A stretch of 64,000 nucleotides of DNA from Oscillibacter hominis (GTDB lineage: Bacteria > Bacillota > Clostridia > Oscillospirales > Oscillospiraceae), in contig NZ_CP060490.1 in NCBI RefSeq assembly GCF_014334055.1, positions 1,860,001-1,924,000 on the forward strand. Direction: 5' to 3'. Within the stretch, counting starts at the first letter, position 1. Each line of letters opens with the position of its first letter. Under the pieces are notes generated by a model. The model made no database searches. It was not told where the DNA came from and saw only the letters and a list, made by a program, of their open reading frames with translations. Positions 1-7,830 of the stretch are shown here, one piece after another. A program made the translations under genes and the position numbers.

Positions 1-2269
1 GCACGGTGACCACGGTCCCGGCCTCCACCTCCGTGCCCGCGGCAACGGATTGGGAGATGGCGAACACATTGCCGGAGCTGCTGGAGGTGGCGCCCGTCAC
101 CTTCACGATGAGGCCCGCGTTGGCAAGGGCCGCGTTGGCCTGCTCGGCGGTCTTGCCCACCACGCTGGGCACCGTGGATTGATCGGTGGGCTTCTCCGCC
201 CCCAGGTACAAAATCACGGTGGCGTTGCCCGGGACAATGGCGCCGCCCACAGGCGTCTGGTCTGTGACGGTCTCCCCATTGCCCACGGTCTTGATGTGGA
301 ATCCGGCCAGTTTTTCCTTGGCCTGATCCAGGGTGGAGCCAACCACATTGGGCACCGTGGTATCGGAGCCCACCATCTCCTCGGCGGAGTAATCCGGATT
401 GATGCCAAGCCAGGGCAGGATTTCGGACATGATGGAACTGGAGGTTGGCGCCACCATCTGGCCGCCGGACACGTAGGTGCCGGTGGTTCGGCTGGGACTG
501 TCCATGGTAATGAGCATCATCACCTGGGGGTCGTCAGCAGGGGCAAAGCACACAAAGGAAACCACCACGTCCTTGTTCTTGTCGCCGGTCTTATCGGCGG
601 TGCCGGTCTTGCCGCCGATGCGGTAGCCGGCCACCTGGCCGTTCTTTCCGGTCCCCTCGGCCACCACGTACTCCAGCATCTCGCACACCGTGGCGGAGGT
701 CTCCTCGCTGATGACCTGGCGCACGGGGGTGGAGTCGTGGTTATAAAGCACGTTTCCTTCGCTGTCCAGCACCTGCTCCACAAAATAGGGGGTGCGGAGG
801 TATCCGCCGTTGACGCAGGCCGCCTGGGCGGTGATCAGGGCGATGGGCGTGACGTTGAAGGTCTGGCCGAAGGCATAGGAGGCCAGGGAGACCACGTTGC
901 TGTTGAAGGACTTCTCATCGGCAAAGATGCCGGTGGTTTCGCCGATGTTGTCCAAGCCTGTTTTTTCCATCAGGCCAAAGGATTTTAGGTACTTATAAAA
1001 AGTGGTGTTTCCGATCCTGAGGCCCATGGTGATGAAAGCGGGGTTGCAGGAATTTCCCGTGGCCTGCATCAGGGACTGGGTTCCGTGGCCCGCCTTTTTG
1101 GAGCAGTTGATGGGTTTATTCCAGCCCTGCACGCGGATGGAACCGGTGCAGTTAAAGGTGGTGTTCTTGTTGACGATGCCCTCCTGCAGCGCAGTGGACA
1201 GCGTCAGGATCTTGAAGGTGGAGCCGGGCTCGTAGGTGTCGTTGATGGCCTTGTTGCGCCACTGCTTCTTCTGGGCCGCGCCCAGTGCCTCCAGATAGGC
1301 ATCCCCCTCCAGCCCCTCCAGCGTGGCCTGAAGGTCCGCGTCGTAGACGCTGCTGGGATTATTCAGGTCATAGGTGGGGAAGGAGGCCATGGCCAGGATT
1401 CCGCCCGTGTTCACATCCATCACGATGCCGGTGGCGCCGTTTTTGGCGTCAAACTTTGCCACCATGCTCTCAATGCCCTTTTCCAGGAAATACTGCACGG
1501 TGGTATCCAGGGTCAGCACCAAACTGTTGCCGTTTTCCGCGTCATAGTACTGCTCATACTGATAGAGTACGTCGGTGCCCGCGGCGTTTTTGGCCGTGAC
1601 AACCATGCCGGAGGTTCCGGTGAGCTCATCGTCGTACTTGCTCTCCAGGCCGTAGAGGCCCGTGTTATCCGTGCCCACAAAGCCGATGACCTGGGCGGCC
1701 AGGGTGCTGTAGGGGTAATAGCGTTTGGAGTCCGTCACCAGATAGACGCCGTGGAGCCGCTGCTGATTGTCCTTGGGCACCTCGTTGCCCTGGTCGTCGA
1801 TCTGTCCGTTGACGAACAGCCGCACCTGGTCGGCCAGCTCCTGATCCGCCCGGAGCTTCACCACCTCGTACTGGGAGGAGGTCTTCTCCATCTTCTTCAG
1901 GATGGTCTCCTCCGCCACATCCAGGATGCGGGAGAGGCCTCTTGCGATATAGGCCGTATCCTGTTCGCTTTCCGCAATCTCCGCCGGGGAGACGAACACC
2001 GTTTCAGCGGTGGCAGAAATGGCCAGCACATTGCCGTTTTTATCATATATGGTGCCCCGTGAGGCGGTGACCACCGTGCTTCTGGTCTGCTGCTTCACCG
2101 CCAGCTGCTGGAGCTCCTCATGCCGCCCGATCTGAAGCGTGTAAAGCCGGACGAAGAGCATGGTGAAGGTCACAATGCCGAAGATACCCATCAGCAGCAG
2201 TGTCCTGCTCCGGATTACCCGGTTTGCTTTACGTGCCGCGTCGCTTTTTCTTCTTGATGAATCTGCCAC
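1..2269 (-). CDS. spoVD: SpoVD/FtsI-type penicillin-binding protein with PASTA domains (3' end cut by window)
   Basis: Class B PBP, a transpeptidase cross-linking peptidoglycan during division or spore cortex synthesis. Translated from the minus strand: N-terminal membrane anchor (about residues 20-40), dimerisation domain, then the transpeptidase with catalytic STFK (Ser about 350), an SCN motif and KTGTA. One complete PASTA domain follows and a second starts before the window edge, so the stop is not seen. The start chosen is GTG at 2269, because GGAGG lies 7 nt upstream; no ATG is comparably placed. It is the last visible gene of the mraZ-rsmH-ftsL cluster. C-terminal PASTA repeats and position fit SpoVD/PBP2B; the two paralogues cannot be separated without the rest of the cluster. 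Confidence 0.9.
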   Translation of the reverse strand, partial: MADSSRRKSDAARKANRVIRSRTLLLMGIFGIVTFTMLFVRLYTLQIGRHEELQQLAVKQQTRSTVVTASRGTIYDKNGNVLAISATAETVFVSPAEIAESEQDTAYIARGLSRILDVAEETILKKMEKTSSQYEVVKLRADQELADQVRLFVNGQIDDQGNEVPKDNQQRLHGVYLVTDSKRYYPYSTLAAQVIGFVGTDNTGLYGLESKYDDELTGTSGMVVTAKNAAGTDVLYQYEQYYDAENGNSLVLTLDTTVQYFLEKGIESMVAKFDAKNGATGIVMDVNTGGILAMASFPTYDLNNPSSVYDADLQATLEGLEGDAYLEALGAAQKKQWRNKAINDTYEPGSTFKILTLSTALQEGIVNKNTTFNCTGSIRVQGWNKPINCSKKAGHGTQSLMQATGNSCNPAFITMGLRIGNTTFYKYLKSFGLMEKTGLDNIGETTGIFADEKSFNSNVVSLASYAFGQTFNVTPIALITAQAACVNGGYLRTPYFVEQVLDSEGNVLYNHDSTPVRQVISEETSATVCEMLEYVVAEGTGKNGQVAGYRIGGKTGTADKTGDKNKDVVVSFVCFAPADDPQVMMLITMDSPSRTTGTYVSGGQMVAPTSSSIMSEILPWLGINPDYSAEEMVGSDTTVPNVVGSTLDQAKEKLAGFHIKTVGNGETVTDQTPVGGAIVPGNATVILYLGAEKPTDQSTVPSVVGKTAEQANAALANAGLIVKVTGATSSSSGNVFAISQSVAAGTEVEAGTVVTV

Positions 2270-2377
2270 AACAGTTCCTCCATTTTATCCAACTGTTTTC
2301 CTATCAAAGCCGCGAATACCAAGCAAGGAGTAAGAAGTCCTCCTTCTTACTCCCCGCCTTCTTATATGATGCAATCC

Positions 2378-2929
2378 TCATTCAAAATATTCCACCACGG
2401 CGTAGATCCCCTGGTTCAGCGAGGCGAGCAGGCGGCTGAAGAGGCTTCCTTCCGTTTTCTGATACACCACCACGCTGTCCTCACCGGAGAGATCGATGTA
2501 GTAGATCTGGCTGCTGCTGGGCTTGCTCATGCCCGCCGCCATGGCGGCCTCCTTGACCGCCGAGAGGTCAAAGGTCTGCTGATACTGGGCGGTCAGGGCC
2601 ACATTCTCCGTTTCCAGCTCCCCTAACTGCCCCTGGAGCTCCACCACTGCGTCTGAGATCACCGTCAGCTTTACATAGCTCATCAGCAGCAGAATGGTCA
2701 TGGCCGCAACGGCGGCAAATCCCACCACGGCAACGGCGGAGACCTTCTGCCGCTCCCGGGCGCGCACGTGGGGCACGGAACGGACTTTGGCCACTTCCTC
2801 CCGGCGGGGTTCACCGGCATGGCGGAGCATGGTCTCGCGGCTGTCACGATCCAGATCGTAAGCCAGATCTCCGTATGTAAGGTTTCTGTAGCGCGAATCT
2901 CTGGCCACTGCTGTTGACACTCCGCTCAT
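2378..2929 (-). CDS. ftsL: FtsL-like cell division protein
   Basis: Small bitopic membrane protein: a cytoplasmic N-terminus of about 60 residues rich in Arg/Asp, one hydrophobic segment (about residues 63-86), then a short extracytoplasmic coiled coil (LQGQLGELETENVALTAQ) and a tail. This topology and its place between rsmH and the PBP gene are typical of FtsL, which in the FtsL-DivIC-FtsQ complex activates septal peptidoglycan synthesis. FtsL sequences are poorly conserved, so the assignment rests mainly on synteny and topology. The N-terminal extension is longer than in Bacillus FtsL. It lies 21 nt downstream of rsmH and is probably cotranscribed from the mraZ promoter. Confidence 0.75.
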   Translation of the reverse strand: MSGVSTAVARDSRYRNLTYGDLAYDLDRDSRETMLRHAGEPRREEVAKVRSVPHVRARERQKVSAVAVVGFAAVAAMTILLLMSYVKLTVISDAVVELQGQLGELETENVALTAQYQQTFDLSAVKEAAMAAGMSKPSSSQIYYIDLSGEDSVVVYQKTEGSLFSRLLASLNQGIYAVVEYFE

Positions 2930-2950
2930 CCTTTCTTCCGTAACATCGGT

Positions 2951-3889
2951 TTACGTTTCGCACCGTTGGGCCACCCGCAGCTTTGCGCTCCGGGCCCGTG
3001 GGTTTTCCTCCAGTTCAGCCTCGCCGGCAACCACCGGCTTGCGGCTTATCAGTTCCAATTTTGGTTTCCGGCCGCAGATGCACACCGGAAATTCCGGTGG
3101 GCAGATACAGCCTTTGGCCAGCTCCTGCAGCGTCTTTTTGACAATGCGGTCCTCCAGGGAGTGGAAGGAGATCACCGCCAGGCGGCCGCCGGGGTTCAAT
3201 CCGTCCGCCGCCGCTTCCAGCATGGGCGAAAGCGCTCCCAGCTCGTCGTTCACCGCAATGCGGATGGCCTGGAAGCTCCGTTTGGCGGGATGCTGCTTTT
3301 CCCGCAGCGCCTGGGGCGGCATGGCCCTACGGATGACCTCCACCAGCTCAAACGTGGTGTCGATGGGCCTGTCCTCCCTGCGCCGGCAGATGGCGCGGGC
3401 AATGGCTGGCGCGTAGCGCTCTTCCCCGTATTCATAGAGAATCCGGCGCAGCTCCTCATAGCTCCACCGGTTCACCACTTCCCAAGCGCTCAGCGGGGCG
3501 GACTCATCCATACGCATGTCCAGCGGTGCGTCGTGCATGTAGGAAAAGCCCCGGGACGCGTCGTCCAGCTGGGGTGAGGAAACTCCAAGGTCAAAGAGCA
3601 TGCCGTCCACCCCCGCAAGGTTCAGCTCCGCAAGGATCGAGGCCAGCTCGGAAAAATTGCTGTGTACCAAAGTGACGCGGTCCATGTACTCCGCCAGGCG
3701 CAAGCGGGCCGCGTCGATGGCGGCCATGTCCCGGTCGATGCAGATCAGCCGGCCCGTGGTCAGGCGGCGGGCAATCTCCAGGGAGTGGCCCGCCCGGCCC
3801 AACGTGCCGTCCAGGTAAATCCCGTCCGGCCGGATTTGAAGCGCCTCTATGCATTCGTGCAACAGCACGGGCTTATGTGTGTATTCCAT
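2951..3889 (-). CDS. rsmH: 16S rRNA (cytosine(1402)-N(4))-methyltransferase
   Basis: S-adenosylmethionine-dependent methyltransferase (MraW) modifying C1402 of 16S rRNA at the P site. The protein opens with HKPVLLHECIEAL, followed by the SAM-binding LDGTLGRAGHS and later FDLGVSSPQLD and VISFHSLEDRIVK, all characteristic of RsmH. Length (312 aa) is normal. The ATG at 3889 has GGAGG 6 nt upstream. Second gene of the mraZ-rsmH-ftsL-PBP cluster. Confidence 0.97.
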   Translation of the reverse strand: MEYTHKPVLLHECIEALQIRPDGIYLDGTLGRAGHSLEIARRLTTGRLICIDRDMAAIDAARLRLAEYMDRVTLVHSNFSELASILAELNLAGVDGMLFDLGVSSPQLDDASRGFSYMHDAPLDMRMDESAPLSAWEVVNRWSYEELRRILYEYGEERYAPAIARAICRRREDRPIDTTFELVEVIRRAMPPQALREKQHPAKRSFQAIRIAVNDELGALSPMLEAAADGLNPGGRLAVISFHSLEDRIVKKTLQELAKGCICPPEFPVCICGRKPKLELISRKPVVAGEAELEENPRARSAKLRVAQRCET

Positions 3890-3935
3890 CTCCGGCCTCC
3901 CAGCGCCCCGGACCGGCTTGTCCGTCCCGGTCCGC

Positions 3936-4352
3936 TTAGAATCCCAGCTCCTCCATAACGGCGGCCAGGTTCTCCGGATTCAGCTCCTCTTCCTCCACCG
4001 CATGCCATGCGTCTGCGTTCCAGATCTCCGCACGGTTGGAAACGCCGATCACCACCACGTCCTTGTGCAGGTCCGCATAGGTGCGCAGCTTCTGGGGAAT
4101 CAAGATACGCCCCTGGGCGTCGGGCTCGCATTTGGCGGCGTTGGCAAATAGCGGCCGCATGGCCTTTGTCTTGGTGTAGGGCAGGCTTTCAAATTTCTCT
4201 GTGAATTTCGCCCAGCTGGCGTCGGAGTAGACGGAGAGGCACCGGTCAGTTCCCATGGTGACATAAAACGTCTCCCCCAATTCCTCCCGCAGCTTGGCAG
4301 GAATGAACAGGCGGCCCTTGGCGTCGATATTGTGCTGATACTGGCCTGTCAT
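3936..4352 (-). CDS. mraZ: Transcriptional regulator / division cluster protein MraZ
   Basis: AbrB-fold DNA-binding protein that usually opens the dcw cluster and autoregulates it. The start MTGQYQHNIDAKGRL matches the family N-terminus, and a second SpoVT-AbrB repeat follows (DAQGRILIPQKLR). The start chosen is ATG 4352 (138 aa). An upstream in-frame GTG at 4391 is rejected because it sits inside the MraZ operator and adds residues not typical of the family. A GGGGAG stretch precedes the ATG at a rather long spacing. Four phased GTGG boxes lie just upstream (4386-4421), consistent with autorepression. Confidence 0.95.
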   Translation of the reverse strand: MTGQYQHNIDAKGRLFIPAKLREELGETFYVTMGTDRCLSVYSDASWAKFTEKFESLPYTKTKAMRPLFANAAKCEPDAQGRILIPQKLRTYADLHKDVVVIGVSNRAEIWNADAWHAVEEEELNPENLAAVMEELGF

Positions 4353-4385
4353 GTCTGCCGCCCGCTCCCCTCTGTGGGGTTTCAG

Positions 4386-4421
4386 CGCCACTTTTCTCTA
4401 CTTGACACCACTTTTCCCCAC
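4386..4421 (-). promoter_or_regulatory. MraZ operator: four GTGG-type boxes at 10-bp spacing
   Basis: Read on the minus strand, the boxes are GTGGGG (4421-4416), GTGGTG (4411-4406), GTAGAG (4401-4396) and GTGGCG (4391-4386), each separated by 4 bp (AAAA, TCAA, AAAA), giving an exact 10-bp period. MraZ is known to bind tandem TGG-containing repeats of this kind upstream of its own gene. The array begins a few bases after the predicted transcription start. Confidence 0.85.
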
Positions 4422-4432
4422 CACATGTTTTG

Positions 4433-4461
4433 AGTATAAGCGAAACGATATCCAATTGCAA
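4433..4461 (-). promoter_or_regulatory. Sigma-A promoter of mraZ cluster
   Basis: Minus strand: -35 TTGCAA (4461-4456), 17-bp spacer, -10 TATACT (4438-4433). The predicted start near 4426 places the MraZ boxes immediately downstream. Confidence 0.85.
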
Positions 4462-4562
4462 GAAAAAATTTTTGATGGATTTCCCATGTTTTCTCCTGTT
4501 TTAACCAAAATTTCTTAACTTTTTTATCAATAAAACAAATGTTCGTATGTACTCTTGTGCAC

Positions 4563-4606
4563 AAAAAGGAGTCTCACCACAAGATGTTGTGGTGAGACTC
4601 CTTTTT
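4563..4606. terminator. Perfect 20-bp hairpin, bidirectional terminator
   Basis: AAAAAGGAGTCTCACCACAA, loop GATG, then its exact reverse complement ending in TTTTT. It has an A-tract before and a T-tract after the GC-rich core, so it can work on either strand. It separates the coiled-coil/coaD unit from the mraZ promoter. Confidence 0.9.
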
Positions 4607-4704
4607 ACCAGCTTTACATAACGACTGATTTTATTTACGCAGCGAAAAAATTTCCAGCAATTCCCTCGTCCGTCATTGTGTACAAAAAACACCGACAAAT
4701 TTCG

Positions 4705-5232
4705 TCAGCTGTTCTCCTCGTCCCGCTGCTCCTTGTCCCGCTCCTGAAGCTGCTGGCGCTGCTGCTGCATCTTTTCGGCGGAGGCGGCGCGGAAATTGGC
4801 GCGGGACTGGCGGATCTCCTCCAGGGCCATGTTAATGGCCTCCTCGGTGCGGCGCAGGGCGTCTTCGGTGTACTCGTTGGTGACGCGGTACATCTCCCGG
4901 GTCCGGTCCTCCGCCCGCTGCACAATGGCGCGGGCCTTATCACGGGCCGCAGCCGTGACCTCGCTCTCGGACACCTTGGTCTTGGCGTCCAGCTCCGCCT
5001 GGCGCATCATGCGCTCCACATCCCGCTTGGCGGACTCCACATACTCCTCCCGTGCCCGCAGGAGCTCCTGAGCCCGTTTGAGTTCCACAGGCATCTGTGC
5101 CCGGATTTCATCCAGCAGGTCCAGCGCCTCGTCCCGGTTGATGCTGCATTTGCCCTGGCCAAAGGCGGTGCCCTTGGCCTCGTCGATCATCCCGTAGAGC
5201 ATGTCGATCAGATGATTTACATCATTTGCCAT
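4705..5232 (-). CDS. Coiled-coil protein of unknown function, next to coaD
   Basis: 175 aa, predicted soluble and almost wholly helical. From about residue 45 onward it is a charged coiled coil very rich in Glu, Arg, Gln and Ala, ending in a Gln/Glu/Arg tail. The N-terminus (NDVNHLIDMLYGMIDEAK) is more globular. Proteins of this type in Clostridia are often labelled ATPase subunit E/H-like or DivIVA-like from composition alone; I see no motif that proves either. It lies 40 nt downstream of coaD and is closed by the hairpin at 4563-4606, so it is the last gene of the rarD-rsmD-coaD unit. Confidence 0.7.
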   Translation of the reverse strand: MANDVNHLIDMLYGMIDEAKGTAFGQGKCSINRDEALDLLDEIRAQMPVELKRAQELLRAREEYVESAKRDVERMMRQAELDAKTKVSESEVTAAARDKARAIVQRAEDRTREMYRVTNEYTEDALRRTEEAINMALEEIRQSRANFRAASAEKMQQQRQQLQERDKEQRDEENS

Positions 5233-5271
5233 ACGTTTCCATTCCTTTCTGTCTATCCGATCCCGCGCGCC

Positions 5272-5757
5272 TTACCGCCCGTTGATCCACTGTTTGATAT
5301 CCGGGACAATGGCCGCCGGCAGGTACCGCTCCAGCGGCTGGCCGTAGCGGATCATCTCCCGGGCCATGGTGGAGCTGAAGTGCTCGTACTCCGCCGCGGC
5401 CGGCAGCAGCACCGTCTCCAGCCCCGGGCACAGCCCGCCGTTGATGCGGGCCATCTGATACTCCTGGTCAAAATCGCTCCCATTGCGCACGCCCCGGACA
5501 ATCACCTTCGCGCCGTGCTTTTGTGCAAACTCCGCCAGCAGACCCGGCCACAGCTCCGCCTCCACGTTGGGCAGCCCCTCCACAGCCTTTTGCACCAGGG
5601 CAAGCTTCTGCTCCGGGGTGAACATCTGCCCCCGCTTTTCCGCGTTGGGGACCACGCACACATAGACCCGGTCAAAGCACCCCGCCGCCCGCTGGATGAT
5701 ATTCAAATGTCCCAGGGTGATGGGATCAAAGCTGCCCGAACAGATCGCCGTTGTCAT
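5272..5757 (-). CDS. coaD: Phosphopantetheine adenylyltransferase
   Basis: Fourth step of coenzyme A synthesis: transfers AMP from ATP to 4'-phosphopantetheine. Nucleotidyltransferase motif SGSFDPITLGHLNII at residues 8-22 (T/HxGH type) and the C-terminal FSSTMAREMI match the CoaD active site. Length 161 aa is normal. ATG 5757 is preceded by GGGGGAG at 4 nt. The start overlaps the end of rsmD by 32 nt, so the pair is translationally close; rsmD-coaD is a common Firmicute pairing. Confidence 0.97.
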   Translation of the reverse strand: MTTAICSGSFDPITLGHLNIIQRAAGCFDRVYVCVVPNAEKRGQMFTPEQKLALVQKAVEGLPNVEAELWPGLLAEFAQKHGAKVIVRGVRNGSDFDQEYQMARINGGLCPGLETVLLPAAAEYEHFSSTMAREMIRYGQPLERYLPAAIVPDIKQWINGR

Positions 5758-6316
5758 TGGACTCCCCCTCGTTTCCGTCTCTATGATACACCGTCAGTCC
5801 GATCTTGCCGTACCGGTAGGTGCGGTAGATCCCATAGGGCGGCGCAAGGGCGGGCAGAGCACGTCCCGCAGGGCTTTCCGCCACAATTATACCATGGGGG
5901 GAAAGAATGTCAAATCGTGCAATATGGGCCAGCGCCGGCTCCAGCAGCTCCGCCTCATAAGGCGGGTCCAGAAGGATGATGTCAAACTTTTCCCGCACGC
6001 CGGAAAGATATTCCATAGAGTCCCCGGACACCACTTTGGCCCGATCCGCCAGATCCGTCACCTTCAGGTTTTCCCGGATCAGCTTCACCGCGTCGGACCG
6101 GTGATCCACAAATACGGCAAAGGCCGCTCCCCGGGAGAGGGCCTCGATGCCCAGCTGGCCCGTGCCGGCGAACAGGTCCAGCACCCGCCGCCCCTCCAGG
6201 TCAAACTGCAAAATACTGAACATGCCTTCTTTGACCCGGTCGGTGGTGGGGCGGGTGTCCTGCCCCTCCAGCTCCTTCAGCCGCCGGCCCCGGGCGGAGC
6301 CTGTAATCACTCGCAT
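5726..6316 (-). CDS. rsmD: 16S rRNA (guanine(966)-N(2))-methyltransferase
   Basis: Methylates G966 in 16S rRNA. N-terminus MRVITGSARGRRL is the RsmD signature, RPTTDRVKEGMFSIL follows, then the SAM site LDLFAGTGQLGIEAL and the catalytic DPPY (LLDPPYEAELL). 196 aa, slightly longer than average; the last ~20 residues (DGNEGESNDNG) run into coaD and are not conserved in the family. ATG 6316 directly abuts the rarD stop and has GGAGG upstream. Confidence 0.95.
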   Translation of the reverse strand: MRVITGSARGRRLKELEGQDTRPTTDRVKEGMFSILQFDLEGRRVLDLFAGTGQLGIEALSRGAAFAVFVDHRSDAVKLIRENLKVTDLADRAKVVSGDSMEYLSGVREKFDIILLDPPYEAELLEPALAHIARFDILSPHGIIVAESPAGRALPALAPPYGIYRTYRYGKIGLTVYHRDGNEGESNDNGDLFGQL

Positions 6317-7213
6317 TTATTGTTCCTCCAACTGTTGATTCTTCCGCTGCGCGCGGTGGGCCAGCAGGTCGCTGGCCACGTAAAAGACCAGCCCCGTCCA
6401 GACGAAGCCGAAGAGAATGGCGTAGGTGGTAGTGAATTGCTCGTGGAAAAAAAGGGCGCCCACGATGAATTGCAGCGTGGGATTGACATACATCAAAATC
6501 CCGGCCGTGGTGTAGGGCGTCAGCACGATGCCCTTGGCGTAAAAGAGCAGCGGCACACTGGTGGCAATGCCCGTGGAGGCCAGCAGGGCAAAGCCCCCCG
6601 GCCCCACATTCCCCACGGCGCCGGTCCCGTTCCACTCCGACCAGAGCACAAAGGCCAGCGAGGCGGGAGCCAGCACCAGCGTCTCCAGGAAGAGTGACGT
6701 GCCCGCGTCCACGCGGCAGCCCTTTTTCACCGCGCCGTATAGGGCGAATGCCCCGCCTATGACCAGGGCCAGCCAGGGGATTTGGCCAAAACGCACCACC
6801 GCCGCCACGATCCCCATGAGGGTGATCCCCACCGCCACCCACTGGAGTCTGGTCAGCTTTTCATGAAACACAAAGGTCCCGATTAAAATGGTGAGGATGG
6901 GGTTCATATAGTATGCCAGGCTGGAGTCCAGGATATGACCGCTGTTCACCGCCCAGATGAACGCGCCCCAGTTGATGCAGATCAGCACCCCGGCCAGGCT
7001 GAGGCGCAAAAGCTCCCTGCGGTCGCAAAAGGCCGCGCGGACGCGGTCCATCCGCTTGGAGACGAGCAGGATCAGCCCTACAAAAATCAGGCTCCAGAGA
7101 ATCCGGGTGGCCAGGATATAAAAGGAGTCCAGCGAGGACATCAGCTTCCAGTAACCGGGAAGCAGGCCCCAGATCACATAACAGGCCAACACGCAAAGCA
7201 GACCCTTTTTCAT
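6317..7213 (-). CDS. rarD: EamA/RarD-type drug/metabolite transporter
   Basis: Ten-helix membrane transporter of the DMT superfamily, RarD subgroup: KKGLLCVLACYVIWGLLPGYWK near the N-terminus, with the two EamA repeats of about 130 residues (second begins near IPWLALVIGGAFALYGAVKK). Substrate unknown; RarD homologues are linked to chloramphenicol sensitivity and amino-acid export, but that cannot be read from sequence. ATG 7213 is chosen (GGGGAG 8 nt upstream) over an upstream TTG. Transcribed from a promoter at 7270-7298; rsmD and coaD follow in the same direction. Confidence 0.88.
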   Translation of the reverse strand: MKKGLLCVLACYVIWGLLPGYWKLMSSLDSFYILATRILWSLIFVGLILLVSKRMDRVRAAFCDRRELLRLSLAGVLICINWGAFIWAVNSGHILDSSLAYYMNPILTILIGTFVFHEKLTRLQWVAVGITLMGIVAAVVRFGQIPWLALVIGGAFALYGAVKKGCRVDAGTSLFLETLVLAPASLAFVLWSEWNGTGAVGNVGPGGFALLASTGIATSVPLLFYAKGIVLTPYTTAGILMYVNPTLQFIVGALFFHEQFTTTYAILFGFVWTGLVFYVASDLLAHRAQRKNQQLEEQ

Positions 7214-7269
7214 CGTATCACTCCCCAACCCGGCCAGTTCCCTGCGGCTCTTGCGTCATATACTGTTCT

Positions 7270-7298
7270 ATTTTAAGTCAGATCCGGAAAGATTTCAA
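7270..7298 (-). promoter_or_regulatory. Promoter of rarD-rsmD-coaD unit
   Basis: Minus strand: -35 TTGAAA (7298-7293), 17-bp spacer, -10 TAAAAT (7275-7270). Divergent from the yloU promoter 38 bp away. Confidence 0.65.
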
Positions 7299-7335
7299 TA
7301 TTGGATGTCAAAAACAGCGTCAACTCTTTTTTTGC

Positions 7336-7364
7336 TTGTACTTCCTGGAAAAATCGTATATAAT
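7336..7364 (+). promoter_or_regulatory. Promoter of yloU-fakA
   Basis: -35 TTGTAC (7336-7341), 17-bp spacer, -10 TATAAT (7359-7364). It leaves an untranslated leader of about 90 nt before the ATG at 7463. Confidence 0.75.
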
Positions 7365-7462
7365 AAGCTACCGAAACTGTGCCCCGGCTCAAAGGCATAC
7401 CCTGCAAAGCGCCGGGACATCAGGAATTCTCCCTGACTATCCGGAAAGAAAGGACGCTTTTT

Positions 7463-7813
7463 ATGATAAAATTTCAGTCTGAACGCGGCGAAGTTTCTGT
7501 CAGCAGCGCAGTGTTTTCCAACATGGCCGGCGTGGCTGCCACCAACTGCTTCGGCGTAAAGGGCATGGCGTTCCGTTCCATGACCGACGGGCTTGTCCAC
7601 CTGCTGCGCCGGGAGGCCATGAGCAAGGGCGTCAAGGTCACCTATAACGAGGACGACTCCATTGATATTGAACTCCACATCATCGTGGAAAACGGCGTGA
7701 ATCTGACAGCCGTATGCCGCTCGATCATGAGCGAGGTGCGGTACGTAGTCAACCACAACACCGGCGTCACCGTGCGCTCAGTGGATGTCTGCGTCGATTC
7801 CATGACCATGTGA
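7463..7813 (+). CDS. yloU: Asp23/Gls24 family envelope stress protein (YloU)
   Basis: 116-aa Asp23/Gls24 domain protein. It keeps the family features: an early GEVSVSSAVFSNMAG segment and a C-terminal VRSVDVCVDSMTM after a beta-rich core with the SIDIELHIIVENG strand. Family members are small cytosolic/membrane-associated proteins linked to envelope stress; YloU is almost always paired with the FakA-type DAK2 protein, as here (17-nt gap). Function of the pairing is not settled. Confidence 0.9.
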   Translation: MIKFQSERGEVSVSSAVFSNMAGVAATNCFGVKGMAFRSMTDGLVHLLRREAMSKGVKVTYNEDDSIDIELHIIVENGVNLTAVCRSIMSEVRYVVNHNTGVTVRSVDVCVDSMTM

Positions 7814-7830
7814 GGAGGCAGCTTAAAAAC

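Noticed and set aside
1085..2062. Plus-strand open frames opposite the PASTA-PBP (also 50-988)
   Set aside because: The minus strand encodes STFK, SCN and KTGTA motifs in one uninterrupted frame, so these are shadows.
4353..4391. Upstream GTG start for mraZ
   Set aside because: It overlaps the fourth MraZ box and adds residues absent from the family; the ATG at 4352 gives the usual N-terminus.
4555..5979. 474-codon plus-strand open frame
   Set aside because: Antisense to the coiled-coil gene, coaD and part of rsmD, and it runs through a terminator hairpin. No family motif.
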